DNA of 64,000 nt from Plantago ovata (Eukaryota; Streptophyta; Magnoliopsida; Lamiales; Plantaginaceae): assembly GCA_028274465.1 (NCBI GenBank), contig CM051456.1, forward strand, positions 7,999,545 to 8,063,544, in the 5' to 3' direction. Positions 23,291-35,579 of this stretch are shown in pieces. Under the pieces are notes generated by a model. The model saw only the letters and a list, made by a program, of their open reading frames with translations. It ran no database searches and was not told the DNA's origin. Within the stretch, counting starts at the first letter, position 1. Each line of letters starts with the position of its first letter. Made by a program: the position numbers and the translations under genes.

Positions 23291-23326
23291 TTACTGCTGC
23301 ACTGATGTATATAACGGGTCATGCCT

Positions 23327-23520
23327 TTAGTGGGCCATATTTAATTTTTTGGCTTAATTTTTAGCCCAATCTCTTGCCGGCCCAAATAAAGTATGGTCCA
23401 AGCAATCTCTTCGCCCAGCTCCAATTCGGGTAAAAAATTGTTCGAACCCGACCCGACCGAAATCCGTGAGGGTTTTAGTTAGATCATCTCTCCCAAACCG
23501 ACTCTCCTAAAACCCTAATC
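23327..23520 (+). promoter_or_regulatory. Site II and telo-box promoter motifs
   Basis: Three GGCCCA/TGGGCC or AGCCCA motifs (about 23331 TGGGCCAT, 23362 AGCCCAAT, 23379 GGCCCAAA) and one telo-box AAACCCTAA (about 23509-23517) stand ahead of the NYN-LOTUS gene. Together these are typical of TCP-bound promoters of housekeeping and organelle or ribosome-related genes in plants. Inferred from motifs only. Confidence 0.5.
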
Positions 23521-23611
23521 AAACTGCTGTACCATTTCTCAACCTCCATAGCCATTTCTCGAATGATCCCACCTTAAACCCCCACACACTCTCCCCTCCT
23601 CACTCCCAAAA

Positions 23612-26600
23612 ATGAAGTACATATCTTCCAGACCCATTTTCACCCTTTCCTACTTGGCTTCAAAAAATGTCCAATTCCCGCTTAATTTGGCCTTCTTCAC
23701 CACCGCATACAGCAGCAACAGCAATGCCGTCGCCTCTCGGCGGGGCGGGGAAGATTCACGGAGCGTACGCGTGTCGGTTTGGTGGGATTTCGAGAACTGC
23801 CATGTGCCGTGCGGTGTAAATGTTTTTAAAGTGGCTCAGTCCATCACAAATGCTACTAGGGCTAATGGAATCAAGGGCCCTGTTCAGATTAACGCTTTTG
23901 GTGACATAGTGCAGATGTCCAGGTCTAATCAAGAAGCTCTCTCAGCTACTGGAATTAGTCTCTTCCATGTTCCTACAAGTACACTCTCTGTTTTCACTTC
24001 TTTTTTTTTTACAAGCTTAATTGTGGCAAGATTTATTTACTTGGGTCTAATTGTTTGTTTGATACTGTTGATGAGCTGTTCTCATGAGCCTTTACCAATG
24101 ATAGAATTGCCTTTTAGGATAACAAAACAGATTATAACATATCTTTTGTTTATAAGTGCAAAATTGTATGTATATCAGGTTCATTTTAAATTAAGGTATG
24201 TACTCTATAAGACAGGAAGTATGTGTTCTTGGAAAAGCAGATTGTGTAGATATATGACTGTATTGGATGCCTTTTGATCGTCTTATTGTTAAACATGCAG
24301 TTGCTGAAATAACTTTTTGTTTTTTTAAATGACTTTGCAACTGTATAGGTGGAAAGAACAGTGCTGATAGATCTCTTGTCATAGATCTCATGCATTGGGT
24401 TTCCCAAAACCCTCCTCCAGCGCATATTTTTTTAATATCTGGTGACCGAGATTTTGCCACCATTCTACATCGGTTGAGGATGAACAATTATAATGTCTTA
24501 CTAGCTACTACAGACAGAGCCCCAAGTGTCCTATGCAGTGCGGCGACTATTATGTGGCACTGGTGTTCTTTGCTCAAGGGGGAGAACCTTACAGGAAAGC
24601 TTTTCAACCAGCCTCCGGATGGACCTTATAGTTCTTGGTATGGAAATTTCAGGGGTCCTCTCGAGGATCCATTTGCAGTTAATGAGCAACCGTCGCAGTC
24701 ACCAGCAGAAGATTTATTGCCTGAGTTTGCATCAGAGTCTAAGGTAAGGACGATCCCAAGGCCTGTTGTGAATCATATTCGTCAAATAGTCAACTCGAAC
24801 CCAGAAGGAATTTCTATTACGCAACTTAGGGAGGAAATAAAGAAGTGTGCCGTGACAGTCGACAAGGACTTCTATGGTTACCAAAAGTTCAGTAGTTTTC
24901 TTTACGCCATGCCACATGTTTTAAAGCTTATTTCTGAAAAAGATGGCCAGTATCTTGTGGTTCCTGGCAATTCCAAGCATAATTACCCTTTTCCAGATAT
25001 AAATCTGCCAGTTTCTAGTAACGGAGAACTCCAAGTTCAAAGCAGATCTCAACCAAGCTCTAGCAGTGATGTAACTGCAAAGTCAAAAGAGGTTCCGGTT
25101 CCAGAACGAAAAACGAATTCTTCGACAGGAGTTGAAAGCATTCCTCAAACAACAATTTCACCTACAGAAATATTGGTAGATCTCCGAAAGGAAGAAAAGC
25201 AGCATGAGTTATCTCCATCTGTCAACGCGAAAGCCCTGAAAGTGAAGGCCCGGGGGGGAAATTTGGAAGAGACCCCTGGAGAGGGAGAGGAGAATGAGTC
25301 TTCTCAAGCATCGAATGTGAAGGTTATGAACAAGGAACGTGGAACTAATGTGCAAAACGTGAGACTGGAGAAAAAGAGCAACAAGTCTCTTGCGGAGGCA
25401 AACGTGCAAGAGATAGAAGAGCAAGATAAACACGTTCAACCTCAGGAGCAACAAATTAAAGTGGAAGTACCTTCTCCCGTTGAAGTTAAAAAACTTTCAG
25501 AAACGAATGATAATCAAGAGGATGCTGTTGACAAGCCCAAAATTGGGTTTTTCGACAGGACAAGGATGTGGTGGTTCGGACCCTCAGAAACTGATTGTAG
25601 TGACAAGATGATATCAGATGGGGATGATGATATTGATGTGAGACAGGAGAAAAAGAAGAAAGAGTCTCTCGTGGTGGCAAATGTGCAACAGACACAAGAG
25701 CAAGATAAACATGCTTTTCTTCAGGATCAACAAAAAAAAGGGAAGATGTCTTCTGTTGGAGTTAAAGAAATTTCAGAAGCACATAATGATTCAGAGGATT
25801 CTGAACCAAAGCCTAAGATTGGATTTGTCAAAAGGATAAGGATGTGGTGGTCTGGAGACGGGGTTACGAATTCTTGTGACATGAACATATCAAGCAAGGG
25901 TGATGATGTTGTGGATAAAAATAACCCACTGAGTCAGTCTGGAGAATCTGTACCTCCAGTCATGGTTGCACCTGCAACTCATCATGCATCCAAGAGTTTT
26001 CTGGAGGCCCGCAGTGAAGTAGGAAAAAACTCTGTCACGGTTGATCAGGCAACAGATAGTTCCAAGCAACTCAGAATTTTCTCAAAGAAAGCTTTTTGGG
26101 ACGAACTCGAATCATTCTTGCATAAACCTGAAGGTTCAGCTCTTATTTCCCGCTCTACTACCAGGTATGTACCATCAGAAACATATTTAAAGTTTTAAAA
26201 TCCTATGCTGTTAATTGCATTTTGCTTATTGTTGGGCTCTTTCTATATTATGTGCTCGCTTGAGAGTAAAGAAGAATGATATTCTAGAGCCATGTAAGAT
26301 ATGTGAAATAGCAATTCACTTCATGTGTTATCCGCACCCCTTAATTAAGTTGGAATCTGGTTGACTGCATGTTTCCAGTCTTGAACTCTAAAGAGGTATC
26401 AGAACCTATTTAACAACAAAAGTTTCCACTTTTGGAATAATTTATGAATTAATTATATATTGAAGTGTTGGATTGCGTCCCTTTTGAGAGTGTCTTGTCT
26501 GCATCTTTGTGCTTCAATGTCCTCGGAACTTTTTTTTTTGCAATATCGGTGCTTAGGTTGTGTATCTTTCTGTTACAGACAGGCTTGTTTAATTTTACAC

Positions 26601-28415
26601 AATGGGCGATGTTTTGTTAGGAATATTCGTAGTTTTGTTGTGTATCCTCTCAATTCGCGTCTCTGTAATATTTCCTCACAACAATATAACTAATTTACAT
26701 AATTCGTTGCATGACTCTGTTCTTTGTTGTTCAATTAGTAGTCTTTTGATCTCCCCGAGTACTTCATCAGCCACTGTTAATTTTCACTGGACATAGAATT
26801 CAGTGCTAGACCCCTTAATCCCCTTTACCCCTAATTCTATTTAATGAGGTAGTCTTATCTTATTAATAATGTAAATTAATCCGTATAGAAAAGAGAATAG
26901 ATCATTAGCTGCATATTTTCCTTCAAATAAGTGAGTACTGAATAATAGGTACAATGTCGTTTATTTTGCAAATTATCCTGAACTTCATTTGAAAAAATAA
27001 ACTGGAGGGAGTATTTATTATTTTATTTAGTTGCTTGATGTATTGTAAATTTGATATTCTATGACCTTTAGAGTTAGCTCCTATGAAGGGAGGTGTTGTT
27101 TAATCTAATATAATGAACCTTCAGTGATTTGGTTAAACCTTTGATAACTCACTAACCTTCGTCAGTTTGTGAGTTCTTTCTTTGGATCATCAGCATACTT
27201 TGTGTTGTAAACTGATATGGCTTTATGAGAAAGGCATTAGTTACAACTGTTTATAGGTAATATAATTTTTTTCAGCAGGCTGCTTATGTTTGCGTGCTAT
27301 AATATATAATGTAAGCTTATATCTAGCTGTTTCATTCAATTTTGTTAATCAGGGAGGATCTAGCACAAAATCTTCAAAAACAGGGCCCTTCATGTCTGAG
27401 TTTATTTGCCAAAGGTGACCTCCTTCACCTTATTGACACGTTAATTTCAGACAAGAAATGGGTGGAAGAATTTTACTCTCAGGACCCTCCATTCAGACTG
27501 AGTCGCCCAACCAGGAAAGAAACATCTGGGGACACTCCAAACTCTTTGAGTAATAATCTCTTCTCCGGTAGAAAACTGAGTTTAGGGGAGAAAAAGCACC
27601 AGAATCCTCCTCACACTGGAGTTCCTCAACCTGTGGTTAATAAATGTAATTCTCGGAAGACCAGAAGTGAGATACTGAACGACTGTCAGAAAGTTGTGAA
27701 TCATATTACCGAGAACTATCCAGAAGGACTTCAATTGGGAGCCTTTAGGAATCTTTTTACGGAACAACAAGGCTATGATCTTGATTTACAAAGGCTTGGT
27801 TATGACAAGTTGGTTAATCTTCTACAGATCATGCCTGGAATGAAGATCGAGTCTAATTATATACTTCCTGGAGGACCGTCCAACAGCAGTGCAGCAAAAC
27901 AACCAATCAGTTCAAATGGTGAAGTCTTAAATTCGTCGGGCAAGGACAGTGATAGCGATTCTTCATGGGAAGAACTTGGCCCTGTGGATAGTTCAGGTCG
28001 CAAGAAAGAGGAAATAGGCGTAGGTTTTTCTGGAAAATCCACAAAGGTGAAGTTAGAGCAAAAAGAGCCAGAGTATGAACCTGTGGCAGAGGATGACTTT
28101 TCTGATTCAGATGAAGAAACATCATCTGCTGTTAAGGTAGAGCATAAGTTTCCAATGGAGGAGGGTGAAGGCTCTTTGATGGAGATTCTTAATTCGTGGG
28201 GGGGATCCAGAGGGGGCAATGGAAAGACAGACGATTCTTTGGTCAATGGAACTGCGGATTTGTCAGATGCCAAGAATCAGTTACCGGTATCAAAGAAGCA
28301 GAAAACACCTGGTAAGACCTTTACGTTTGTTGCTGAACATGGGAAAAAGGACACTATGATACATGGTATAATGAGTAGCTTGAAAAAATCTTCTGACGAG
28401 AAGTTAGCTGCATAA
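23612..28415 (+). CDS. NYN-LOTUS domain protein, putative RNase
   Basis: Three exons, 23612-23978, 24349-26164 and 27353-28415, join in frame to 1,081 residues. Residues about 52-195 form a NYN (limkain-b1/MARF1-type) domain with the acidic residues of a PIN-like nuclease: WWDFEN (Asp59), NSADRS (Asp129), SGDRDF (Asp155, Asp157). Two OST-HTH/LOTUS modules follow at about 255-330 (PRPVVNHIRQIV) and 831-900 (DCQKVVNHITENYPEG). A conserved plant segment at about 706-795 (FWDELESFLHKPEG to WVEEFYSQDPPF) lies between them. The first ~50 residues are Ser/Thr/Arg-rich and acid-poor, which could be an organelle transit peptide. Residues about 465-645 contain a tandem duplication of ~93 residues, each half ending in KPKIGF..R.RMWW. 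Arabidopsis relatives are At5g64710 and At5g09840. Members of the family are believed to bind and cut RNA; this has not been shown for this protein. Confidence 0.92.
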
Positions 28416-28933
28416 ATAAATGCAACGTTGAATCCTCATAAAGAAACACCGATGCAATTAGTCTAGAACTGGAAATTGCCAACATTTTCGCGGAGGAGTT
28501 GGCTGGAGATGTATGTAGATAATAATTGAAGAGCGTTGAGCAGTTTTGACGTGGCTGAAAGTAGTGTAGAACCGCGTGATGCGCCGGAAAGGAGCAGTAG
28601 GCATAGCATAACTTGCCACATTGTTGCTGGCAAGAGGTAAAACTTCACTTGCAAGTAGTAATATTCATTAACTTGTTATCAAGTTACTCATTTATTGACC
28701 TTTAAATTCTGTCTTCTTAGTTTCGTTTAGGAATATTATTATATTACGTGAACTTAGAAGTCTGAACTGGACATGGCTTTCTTATGTTTTACTCATTTGA
28801 AGTAAGAAATTCGACGTACCTCTCCATATTATGGCTGCCATTTCTTTTTCTTCTGATATTACACAAAGGTTTAATTTGTCAATCTACCAAGGGAATAGTT
28901 AGTCAATGATTGACATGAATAATGATAGCAATG
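28416..28933. other. 3' flank of NYN-LOTUS gene
   Basis: Holds the likely 3' untranslated region after the stop at 28413-28415. The minus-strand ORF at 28463-28654 is not supported as a gene. No other feature. Confidence 0.5.
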
Positions 28934-29297
28934 TGTTACGTCTATAAATTTATATTAGATAAAGAAGTCTAATAGTCTATCAGTATTAGCATTTAGTATT
29001 TCATTATATTTAGGTATCTTAATAGAGTCAGAGTTATATTAATTACTAGAGTTAGAGTTATGTTAGGTTTATAGCTTATTATATAAGTTAGATAGAGCTG
29101 CCAGATTATTCATTCAGAGAAGAATCACGTTAGTTAGTCACTCTTCGGAGTTGGTTTCGCCCTTTTGGGTTGGCATCTCTTCGGAGATAGGTTGTTCTTT
29201 ATCTTTCTTCATATTCCAGTCAATAAATCCATAAACAGTAGCTTTGCTACACCAAAAATACTCTTACTTTGGCATTCGAACCTACAGTTCTCTATCA
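28934..29297 (+). mobile_element. Solo LTR, Copia-type
   Basis: The 364-bp unit begins TGTTACG and ends CTATCA (TG...CA) and is flanked by a perfect 5-bp duplication CAATG (28929-28933, 29298-29302). It contains a TATATAAG-type box (about 29077-29086) and an AATAAATC polyadenylation-like signal (about 29223). No internal region is present, so it is a solo LTR left by recombination. The short size and termini fit Copia. The intact target duplication suggests moderate age. Confidence 0.7.
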
Positions 29298-29302
29298 CAA
29301 TG

Positions 29303-32015
29303 ATATTTGAATTTTCTGGATAAAATATGGAGGGTGTGATTGGGAAGGCTAAACACATGTGAAATAGGCTCTTGACCACCCATCTCCACTTGCTTGGTAA
29401 ATTTGGCCTGTATTCCCATCACATTTCGGGCAGCTCCCCCGGTCCATCCACATGGTTTTCTGAAGCAGCCCAGTGAAGGGTTTTGAAAACTTGGACCCCC
29501 CCCCTCCTGATTTCAAAACATAGCCCAGGCTTGCATTGTTGATGGTGTCTATGCTTGTCTGGGTTGGTTGAATTATGTCTTGTGATTCTTCGATGTTTGA
29601 AGAGTGTAAGCTTTCTTCACTTGCATTGTTGATGGTGTCCATTATTGACGTAGTGTGCGTGTTGTTGCTTTAGATCAATAATATGGATATAAGTTTGAGG
29701 TCAGGTTTCGATTTGCTCTGTTATTGAATTTTTATAGATGGTTGGGTTCTGTGATTTGTTATTGAATTTTTGCCCATTAGGTTTCAAGAATTGTTGGCTG
29801 TTGGCTCTGTTCTACTTGGCTTCTAGTTTCATGTGAATCTCTATAATAGTGTAGAAGCTTTCTTATCTCCCATTGTTGGTTCTTGAAATGGTACGTGTCT
29901 GTTATTGATTTAGTGTGCCTGTTGTTGCTTTGGATAGGTTGTGAGTGTGGCTGGGTTATAATTTAACGGCATGCTATTATTCGATCTATTTTCTTGTCTC
30001 TAGCAAAGCTACTGTCAGTATCTCCTTGACTGTGTTTATTCATTTCATTGAATCTAGTATGTGAAAATGCTTATCACAAGTATTTGGCTTCACACAGGTA
30101 TCCATACTATTAGTCATGTTCTGGTTGTTTTCATCTGCATTATAACAAAAAGCAATGTAACGGCATGCATGACAATAGTTGGTAACTTGGTATAGTGCTC
30201 TTTGATATATACTGCAACTTTGTATGCATGTACTGTAAATTGAATGCAAACTATGCATAATGGTGGTTTTCTTAGAAAAAAGAATAGGTTGATGATTTCA
30301 TTGCTATCTATCATGTCTTGGCTCAAGTTTGATGTGTTTCTCTTAAATATTAATTCGTTGTTAACAGCAAATACTATGATGAACCATGGGGATGTATTTT
30401 AAATTAAAAACCTGTAGCTTTAATTAACCTCGTAGATTGCCAGTTATAAATCCTTAAATAACGAAAACATGCAATATAGGTAAGCCCAACATTTTAACTT
30501 TTTTTTTTTTGAGAGACCAACATTTTAACTTAGAAATATAAATTCTGGAACAAATATTGATTATGTCCCATCTTTACGCACTAGATGTGCTATTTCATAG
30601 ATATAGACTGGACATTACTACTTGCATACCAACCGTGTCCGTGTATATAGGCTTATGAAAGGAAAAAAACGCAATAAGAGGGCCAAAAACGTTTGCTTAA
30701 AAGCGCAAGTGTGAATAAATGGGGGCTAATTGTAAGGTTAAAAATGTAAAAGCACAAAAAAACATGGTTTAACTTAACTATCCCATTCCACAGTATTTTA
30801 CCAAGCAAAAGTATGTGTTTCAAATGCATGGAATAGCTGTATTTTTAAAAAATTACCAAGCAGATGTTTTTGCATTTTTCTGTGGTTAAAACACCTTATC
30901 AACACAAAAGCACACACGAGCAGGTTTGACTGTGAAAGTTTCAATATCAATTCATTGTTAATTGATCGCGAAACTTACCAATCAGGCCCTAAAACTGTAT
31001 TTCCAGCCATTTTAATCCAGATAACTTGATATTGATATTATTATTATTTTTTTTTTTGGTAAAGATAACTTATTCCACCCCAACATGTTATCTACTTACT
31101 CCGTATTTCATTTTGATTCGTTGAACACATTCTTTATTTGACAAATTTATGATAAATTCTACAGAGTTCTTGGTGAGGTCCCTATAGTTGTTTATTTGAA
31201 AAAAAAAATTGAACAATAAAAAGAAAAGGTTGATATTTGGCATTGTCGACTTTCTACGTATTGACAACTCATGTTATGTAGTTGTAATAAGCATAAGCAT
31301 AACCCACATCGTACTAGTGACATAAACCAAATTTGACCAGAAATCACACCATAATAATATCTGCTTTCTTATTTACAACAAGTAGTAAAATATTCATTCT
31401 CCAAAGTAGAATCACCCAGTTGATGCTGCTCCACAGCTCACCAATCACCTTCTCTCCCAAAACCAAATTACTAAAACACCCACCTGATTCCACTTCTTGT
31501 TCTTCCTTTTGACTTTTTAGTCAATATGGACTTTTTCAAACATGAAAAAACAAAGTAGACAACTTACTTATTCACACATACGAGATAATAGTAAACGAAA
31601 ATACCAACTAGTAACACCTTAAAAAAAAAAGGTAAAAACCAAATAGTAAGATTTCCAAAATAATTTTTTGAGACGAGATAATCGTAAAGGAAAAGTATAA
31701 AAAGATTATATTCCATAAGATGCCCAACAACACAACATGCAACATTCCCATTGTTTAATTAATTAAAATCGTAAATATCTGCAAATCCCAAAACTAATTT
31801 TGTCATTAGCTACAATCCCACTCAACCAAAAACTTACCAGAAAACTTCTCTCTCTCTCTCTCTGTCATCATCATCATCTCCATTCACCTCTGTTTCTCAT
31901 ACCATTCTTCTTCACCTTCAGTCCTCACTAGATCCAATGAAGTGATCTTTCTCAGTCCTTACTATATCCAGCCAAACACTACTGAAAAAGGTCAGGTCAA
32001 TTCCATTTTGAACTT
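29303..32015. other. Non-coding between NYN and MED26 genes
   Basis: No gene that I can defend. A minus-strand ORF at 29349-29642 has a short CPKC-containing tail (SCPKCDGNTGQIYQ) and an internal repeated TINNAS; it could be a relic of an exon but matches no family I know. An 18-bp phrase (TTGCATTGTTGATGGTGT) repeats near 29532 and 29620. The last ~170 bp (31840-32015), CT-rich, is probably the 5' untranslated leader of the MED26 gene. Confidence 0.5.
30486..30531 (-). mobile_element. Poly-A-only retroposition scar
   Basis: A perfect 15-bp direct repeat (CCAACATTTTAACTT at 30486-30500 and 30517-30531) flanks just 16 bases, TTTTTTTTTTGAGAGA. This is what target-primed reverse transcription leaves when it stops right after the poly-A tail. 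Simple slippage is an alternative. Confidence 0.55.
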
Positions 32016-34306
32016 ATGGATTCCAATGAACTTCGATCGATTTTATCCAGATCGAGGATCGGAATATTCGACCTGATTGACACCGCAATCAGAGTCGCCG
32101 TCTCCGACGACGGCCACGAGTTGCTCCGCCGCCGTGATAAAATAATCGAATCACTCTACACTGCCGCTCCTCAGCTCTGCCGTAACTGCAACGATGTCGT
32201 TCAAGTGAGTTACATTCAGAACAGAGGAGATAACGTCAATACGAATAATAAAAACAGCAACGACGATGATGATGACGTAATACATGATGACGATGACGAC
32301 GATAGTAACAGGAATACGAATTTGAAAGAGGATTTTGTTAGTAAAAGCCCGTTGACTCCGGAGTCAAACCACCGTAGTTTAAGTGACGACGATGTGGATC
32401 CGTTCGGAAATCTGTTCGATGATGATCAGAGTAATATTCTCACTATCAAAGAGCAGCTTGAAGATCCTGACCAGGTTAATTTTATTTTGCTTCTTCTGTT
32501 TCCATTTCTTCTGATTTTGCAAATATGTAGTTTCTTAGTGTTTTCGATTTCGAATTCAATTGATTTAGAGCGAAAATGTTGTGGTTGAGTTGCTGCAAAA
32601 CCTGGCAGACATGGATATTAACTTCCAAGCTCTCCAGGTTAGTTGTTGTTTACTGTTTTTCACATTTATACTGTTAACGTGTGACTTTTTGCTCCAAGAA
32701 TGGAACAGTAATAGAGTATATGTACTGTCTTTTACTGTAGGAAACTGATATAGGAAGGCATGTGAATCGATTTAGGAAGCATTCGTCCGGTGAAGTTCGG
32801 AGACTGGTGAAGCAGCTAGTCAGGTATTTTAATTTTTGTTTGGAGTTGATGTTTTAATGTATTGTGTTCTGTTTCTCTCAAGTTTCTTGGTTGTTTGTAT
32901 GGAGTGCAGGAAATGGAAGGAGACAGTAGATGAATGGGTTAAGGTGAACCCGCCGGAAGGGACTTCGAGCCTAATTGGTAATGTTACCAAAAATTGATAT
33001 TTATGCATGGAACTGTATCAGTAATCAGTATGTATGCTGTTGGATATGCTTGGTCTAAAAAAAGTTAAAGTGCTTTGATTAATTTTTCATCATATGTGGG
33101 AATTTCCTGTTTAGATTAGAGTAGATTGTTTTAGATGAAAATCAATCATTTGTAAACAAGAGATTTATGCATTAATGCTGGTGGTGATGGTGGTGGCAGC
33201 TGATGGGGACTCACCTCAGCAGAACATACTCAAAAATCAACAAATTGCCCATCACAAGGTGAATTGAAAGTTGTTCCACTCAGTTACTTTTTTCTGGAAG
33301 ACAAAGAAAAGATAAGATAAGAGTATAAAAAGAAAACTGAAAAGTAAATTTAGAGACTTGCTTTCAGACATTTTTTGTTTCTCTCAACTTGTGTTCCTTT
33401 CTAAGCAGGTCCCAGATTTTGGGTACTCTCCAAATCCACAGAGTGAGTGTTCGAAATATTTTGATGATGGTCTGCTTGTACTGTGAATTGTTTCTTTGTT
33501 AAGTGTTGTATATCAGCACTTTAAAGCCACTTATTTGTTCGGATAGATGGGAGTTCAAGCGCAGAAAGAAATTATGTGGAGCATGAAACAAAGTATAAAC
33601 CAACACAATCTGCACCTCGAAGAGAAGCTCTTTCTAGACCACCACAATCAGTTCAGAAATATGCTTCTGCTCCGTCTAATGTAAGGATACATGCACGCTT
33701 GTAGCTTTGTTTGAATGTGAACTACTTTTTGGTGTCTAAAGTCTAGACTCTATAAATTGAGGATTGTAAATCCTTTTGCCTTGATATTAGATGAAAGTCA
33801 ATACTGGCTTTTGCTGAAATTGCCGGAGTTGAGTTAATGCTCTTTTCTTGCAATGTGCATTTTTGGCTGAGAATTTTGGACTGAAAGGTTCTTACTTTTT
33901 GCCGGATGAATGATGTTTGTGGTTGGGTCTTAAATAGTTAAATAATACTAATATAGATAGAATTGGCCGTTATTATTAACAAACTGGGACTTTTGCAGAC
34001 GACAGCTAGGGAGTCTGCTATAGATGATGATGAAAGGCTAAACTCAGCAAGAAGGCGGCTTCAGGAGAACTACCAAGAAGCTCAGAATGGTCTGCTTCTC
34101 AACTTTAAGACTTGTTGCAGTATATATTAGGCAATCTTGTGTACTGAATGGCTTTTGTTTCTTTGTTTGCTTGTGGTCTACTTTTCCTCCATGAAGCCAA
34201 AAAGCAAAGAAAAATTCAAGTTATGGATATTCATGAGCTTCCAAAACCAAAGAATGGCTTCTTTGCCAAGAACAGAGGCGGTTTTCACGGAAGGCACCAT
34301 CGTTGA
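32016..34306 (+). CDS. MED26: Mediator subunit 26 (MED26c-like)
   Basis: Nine exons join in frame to 368 residues: 32016-32474, 32569-32637, 32741-32823, 32910-32977, 33200-33258, 33409-33442, 33547-33680, 33999-34089, 34197-34306. The start is supported by an in-frame TGA upstream (near 31981). Residues about 145-222 are a TFIIS N-terminal (LW) domain, with [46 protein letters not shown] and EWV. An Asp/Asn-rich acidic stretch precedes it. The C-terminus is basic ([20 protein letters not shown], then a Gly/His/Arg tail) and typical of plant MED26b/c. In the family the LW domain docks elongation factors onto Mediator and RNA polymerase II in the nucleus. Length is close to Arabidopsis At5g09850. 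All introns are short and GT-AG. Complete and apparently intact. Confidence 0.92.
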
Positions 34307-34599
34307 TTGTCTTTCATTTTATGTTACATGTTTTACTATCATAGCTGATTGCAGATTTGTCTGTCAAAAGGGGGTAAAAGAAAACAATGGTTTACCTACC
34401 TCTTTGTGATTTAATGCATACCAACTATTCTTATTACGGATCATGCTTTGTATAAGCTTGACTCAAGAGTACACATCGTATAAATTCCAAATATTTTCTG
34501 CATGAAATTGCAATTATTTCCATTAATAAAGCTTATCTGCTGCAATTACATTATCCGGAAATGAAAGCATACAGGATCATATATATAAGCAGACATTCT

Positions 34600-35022
34600 C
34601 TAGTTCATTTTGTGCACACAATCAACTTGTTGTCGAGATGGCAGAGTAGGCGGTTCATCAGCATCTCCAGAGTCATTGGCATCGCAGTAGCCAATCAGAA
34701 TATCACCTTCTTGTTTGGTGTAGCCAAGGGAACCGAGCATGGAAGGCCAACAATCATGGTGGATTACTTTGATAGCATCGCAGCATCCTTGTCCCAGATA
34801 GGTTTCACCATTCATGAAGAACATTACAAACTCACTAGTACAGGATTGAAGTTGAAACAGAGACTCCCAGCATGTTGAAGATCCCTCTTCCTGCTGGTCT
34901 AGTTTTAGCCGGGCTGCAAGCGTTTGTTTCTTGTTTAGCAGTCGGGGTGTGGCAGCGGTTGATGCTAGCAGTAGAGAGAAGAAGAGCATTGTTAGTGAGA
35001 TAAGCGTGGAATTGGAAGCCAT
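34600..35022 (-). CDS. EC1: EC1-like egg cell-secreted protein, copy 1
   Basis: Single exon, 140 residues. An N-terminal signal peptide (SLTMLFFSLLLASTAAT) is followed by the prolamin-like ECA1/EC1 domain (DUF1278) with its six-Cys pattern: TCWESLFQLQSC, then GQGCCDAIKVIHHDCWPSML, then GYCD. The two EC1 signature blocks are recognisable, including LGSLGYTKQEGDILIGYC. A seventh Cys lies in the C-terminal tail (QVDCVHKMN). In Arabidopsis EC1 proteins are released from the egg cell on sperm arrival and activate sperm for fusion. A TATA box sits about 70 bases upstream. It points toward the MED26 gene, tail to tail, with about 290 bp between stops. Paralogue of the gene at 37010-37441. Confidence 0.88.
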   Translation of the reverse strand: MASNSTLISLTMLFFSLLLASTAATPRLLNKKQTLAARLKLDQQEEGSSTCWESLFQLQSCTSEFVMFFMNGETYLGQGCCDAIKVIHHDCWPSMLGSLGYTKQEGDILIGYCDANDSGDADEPPTLPSRQQVDCVHKMN

Positions 35023-35092
35023 TTTTGTATTGGATGGAGCTAGATTGGAGAATACTGTGATTGTTCTTGTGTATGATTGTGATGTTTGTTTA

Positions 35093-35103
35093 GGTATTTA
35101 TAG
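35093..35103 (-). promoter_or_regulatory. TATA box of EC1 copy 1
   Basis: Minus-strand CTATAAATACC lies about 70-80 bases upstream of the EC1 start codon at 35022, followed by an AC-rich leader. The placement fits a plant TATA promoter with a short 5' leader. Confidence 0.6.
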
Positions 35104-35579
35104 GAATGGAGGGGTGTGGAATTTGTGTGGATTGATAGTGGAAGGGAGAAGGTTATAATTTTAATGGGGAGAAAAAAGCCAAGGGACTTTAAAGACTTTT
35201 ATTATTGGTAAATAAATGGTGTATTAATGCTAATAATGCTCAATGCTAATAATGATCAGTTAAGTATCACTTGAGAGTGTCTATTTGCGTTCCAACACCT
35301 GAATGAAACACGCAAGATGAAAAGTCAAAATTAAATGTGTTATAGTGAAGGAAAATTAGGAAGTGTTCGTAATGTTTATTAAAAGTGACTATTTGTTTTT
35401 TTTTTTTTACATCTTTTAAGTAATTTTTAATGTTTAGTTTCGCTGCTTATGTGGTTAATTCTCAAGTCCAAGGAGTAATTCCTGGAATTGTCCTAATGAG
35501 AGTGGATTTGCTATTAATAATGATCTAATAGCTTGATCACTGGTAATCCAATGCTATTTCTAGACTAAAATTAAGAACT

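Noticed and set aside
29349-29642. Minus-strand 97-codon ORF with CPKC and a repeated TINNAS phrase
   Set aside because: Only one CxxC, no partner exon and no family that I recognise; the internal repeat reflects a DNA duplication. Could be a relic but not callable.
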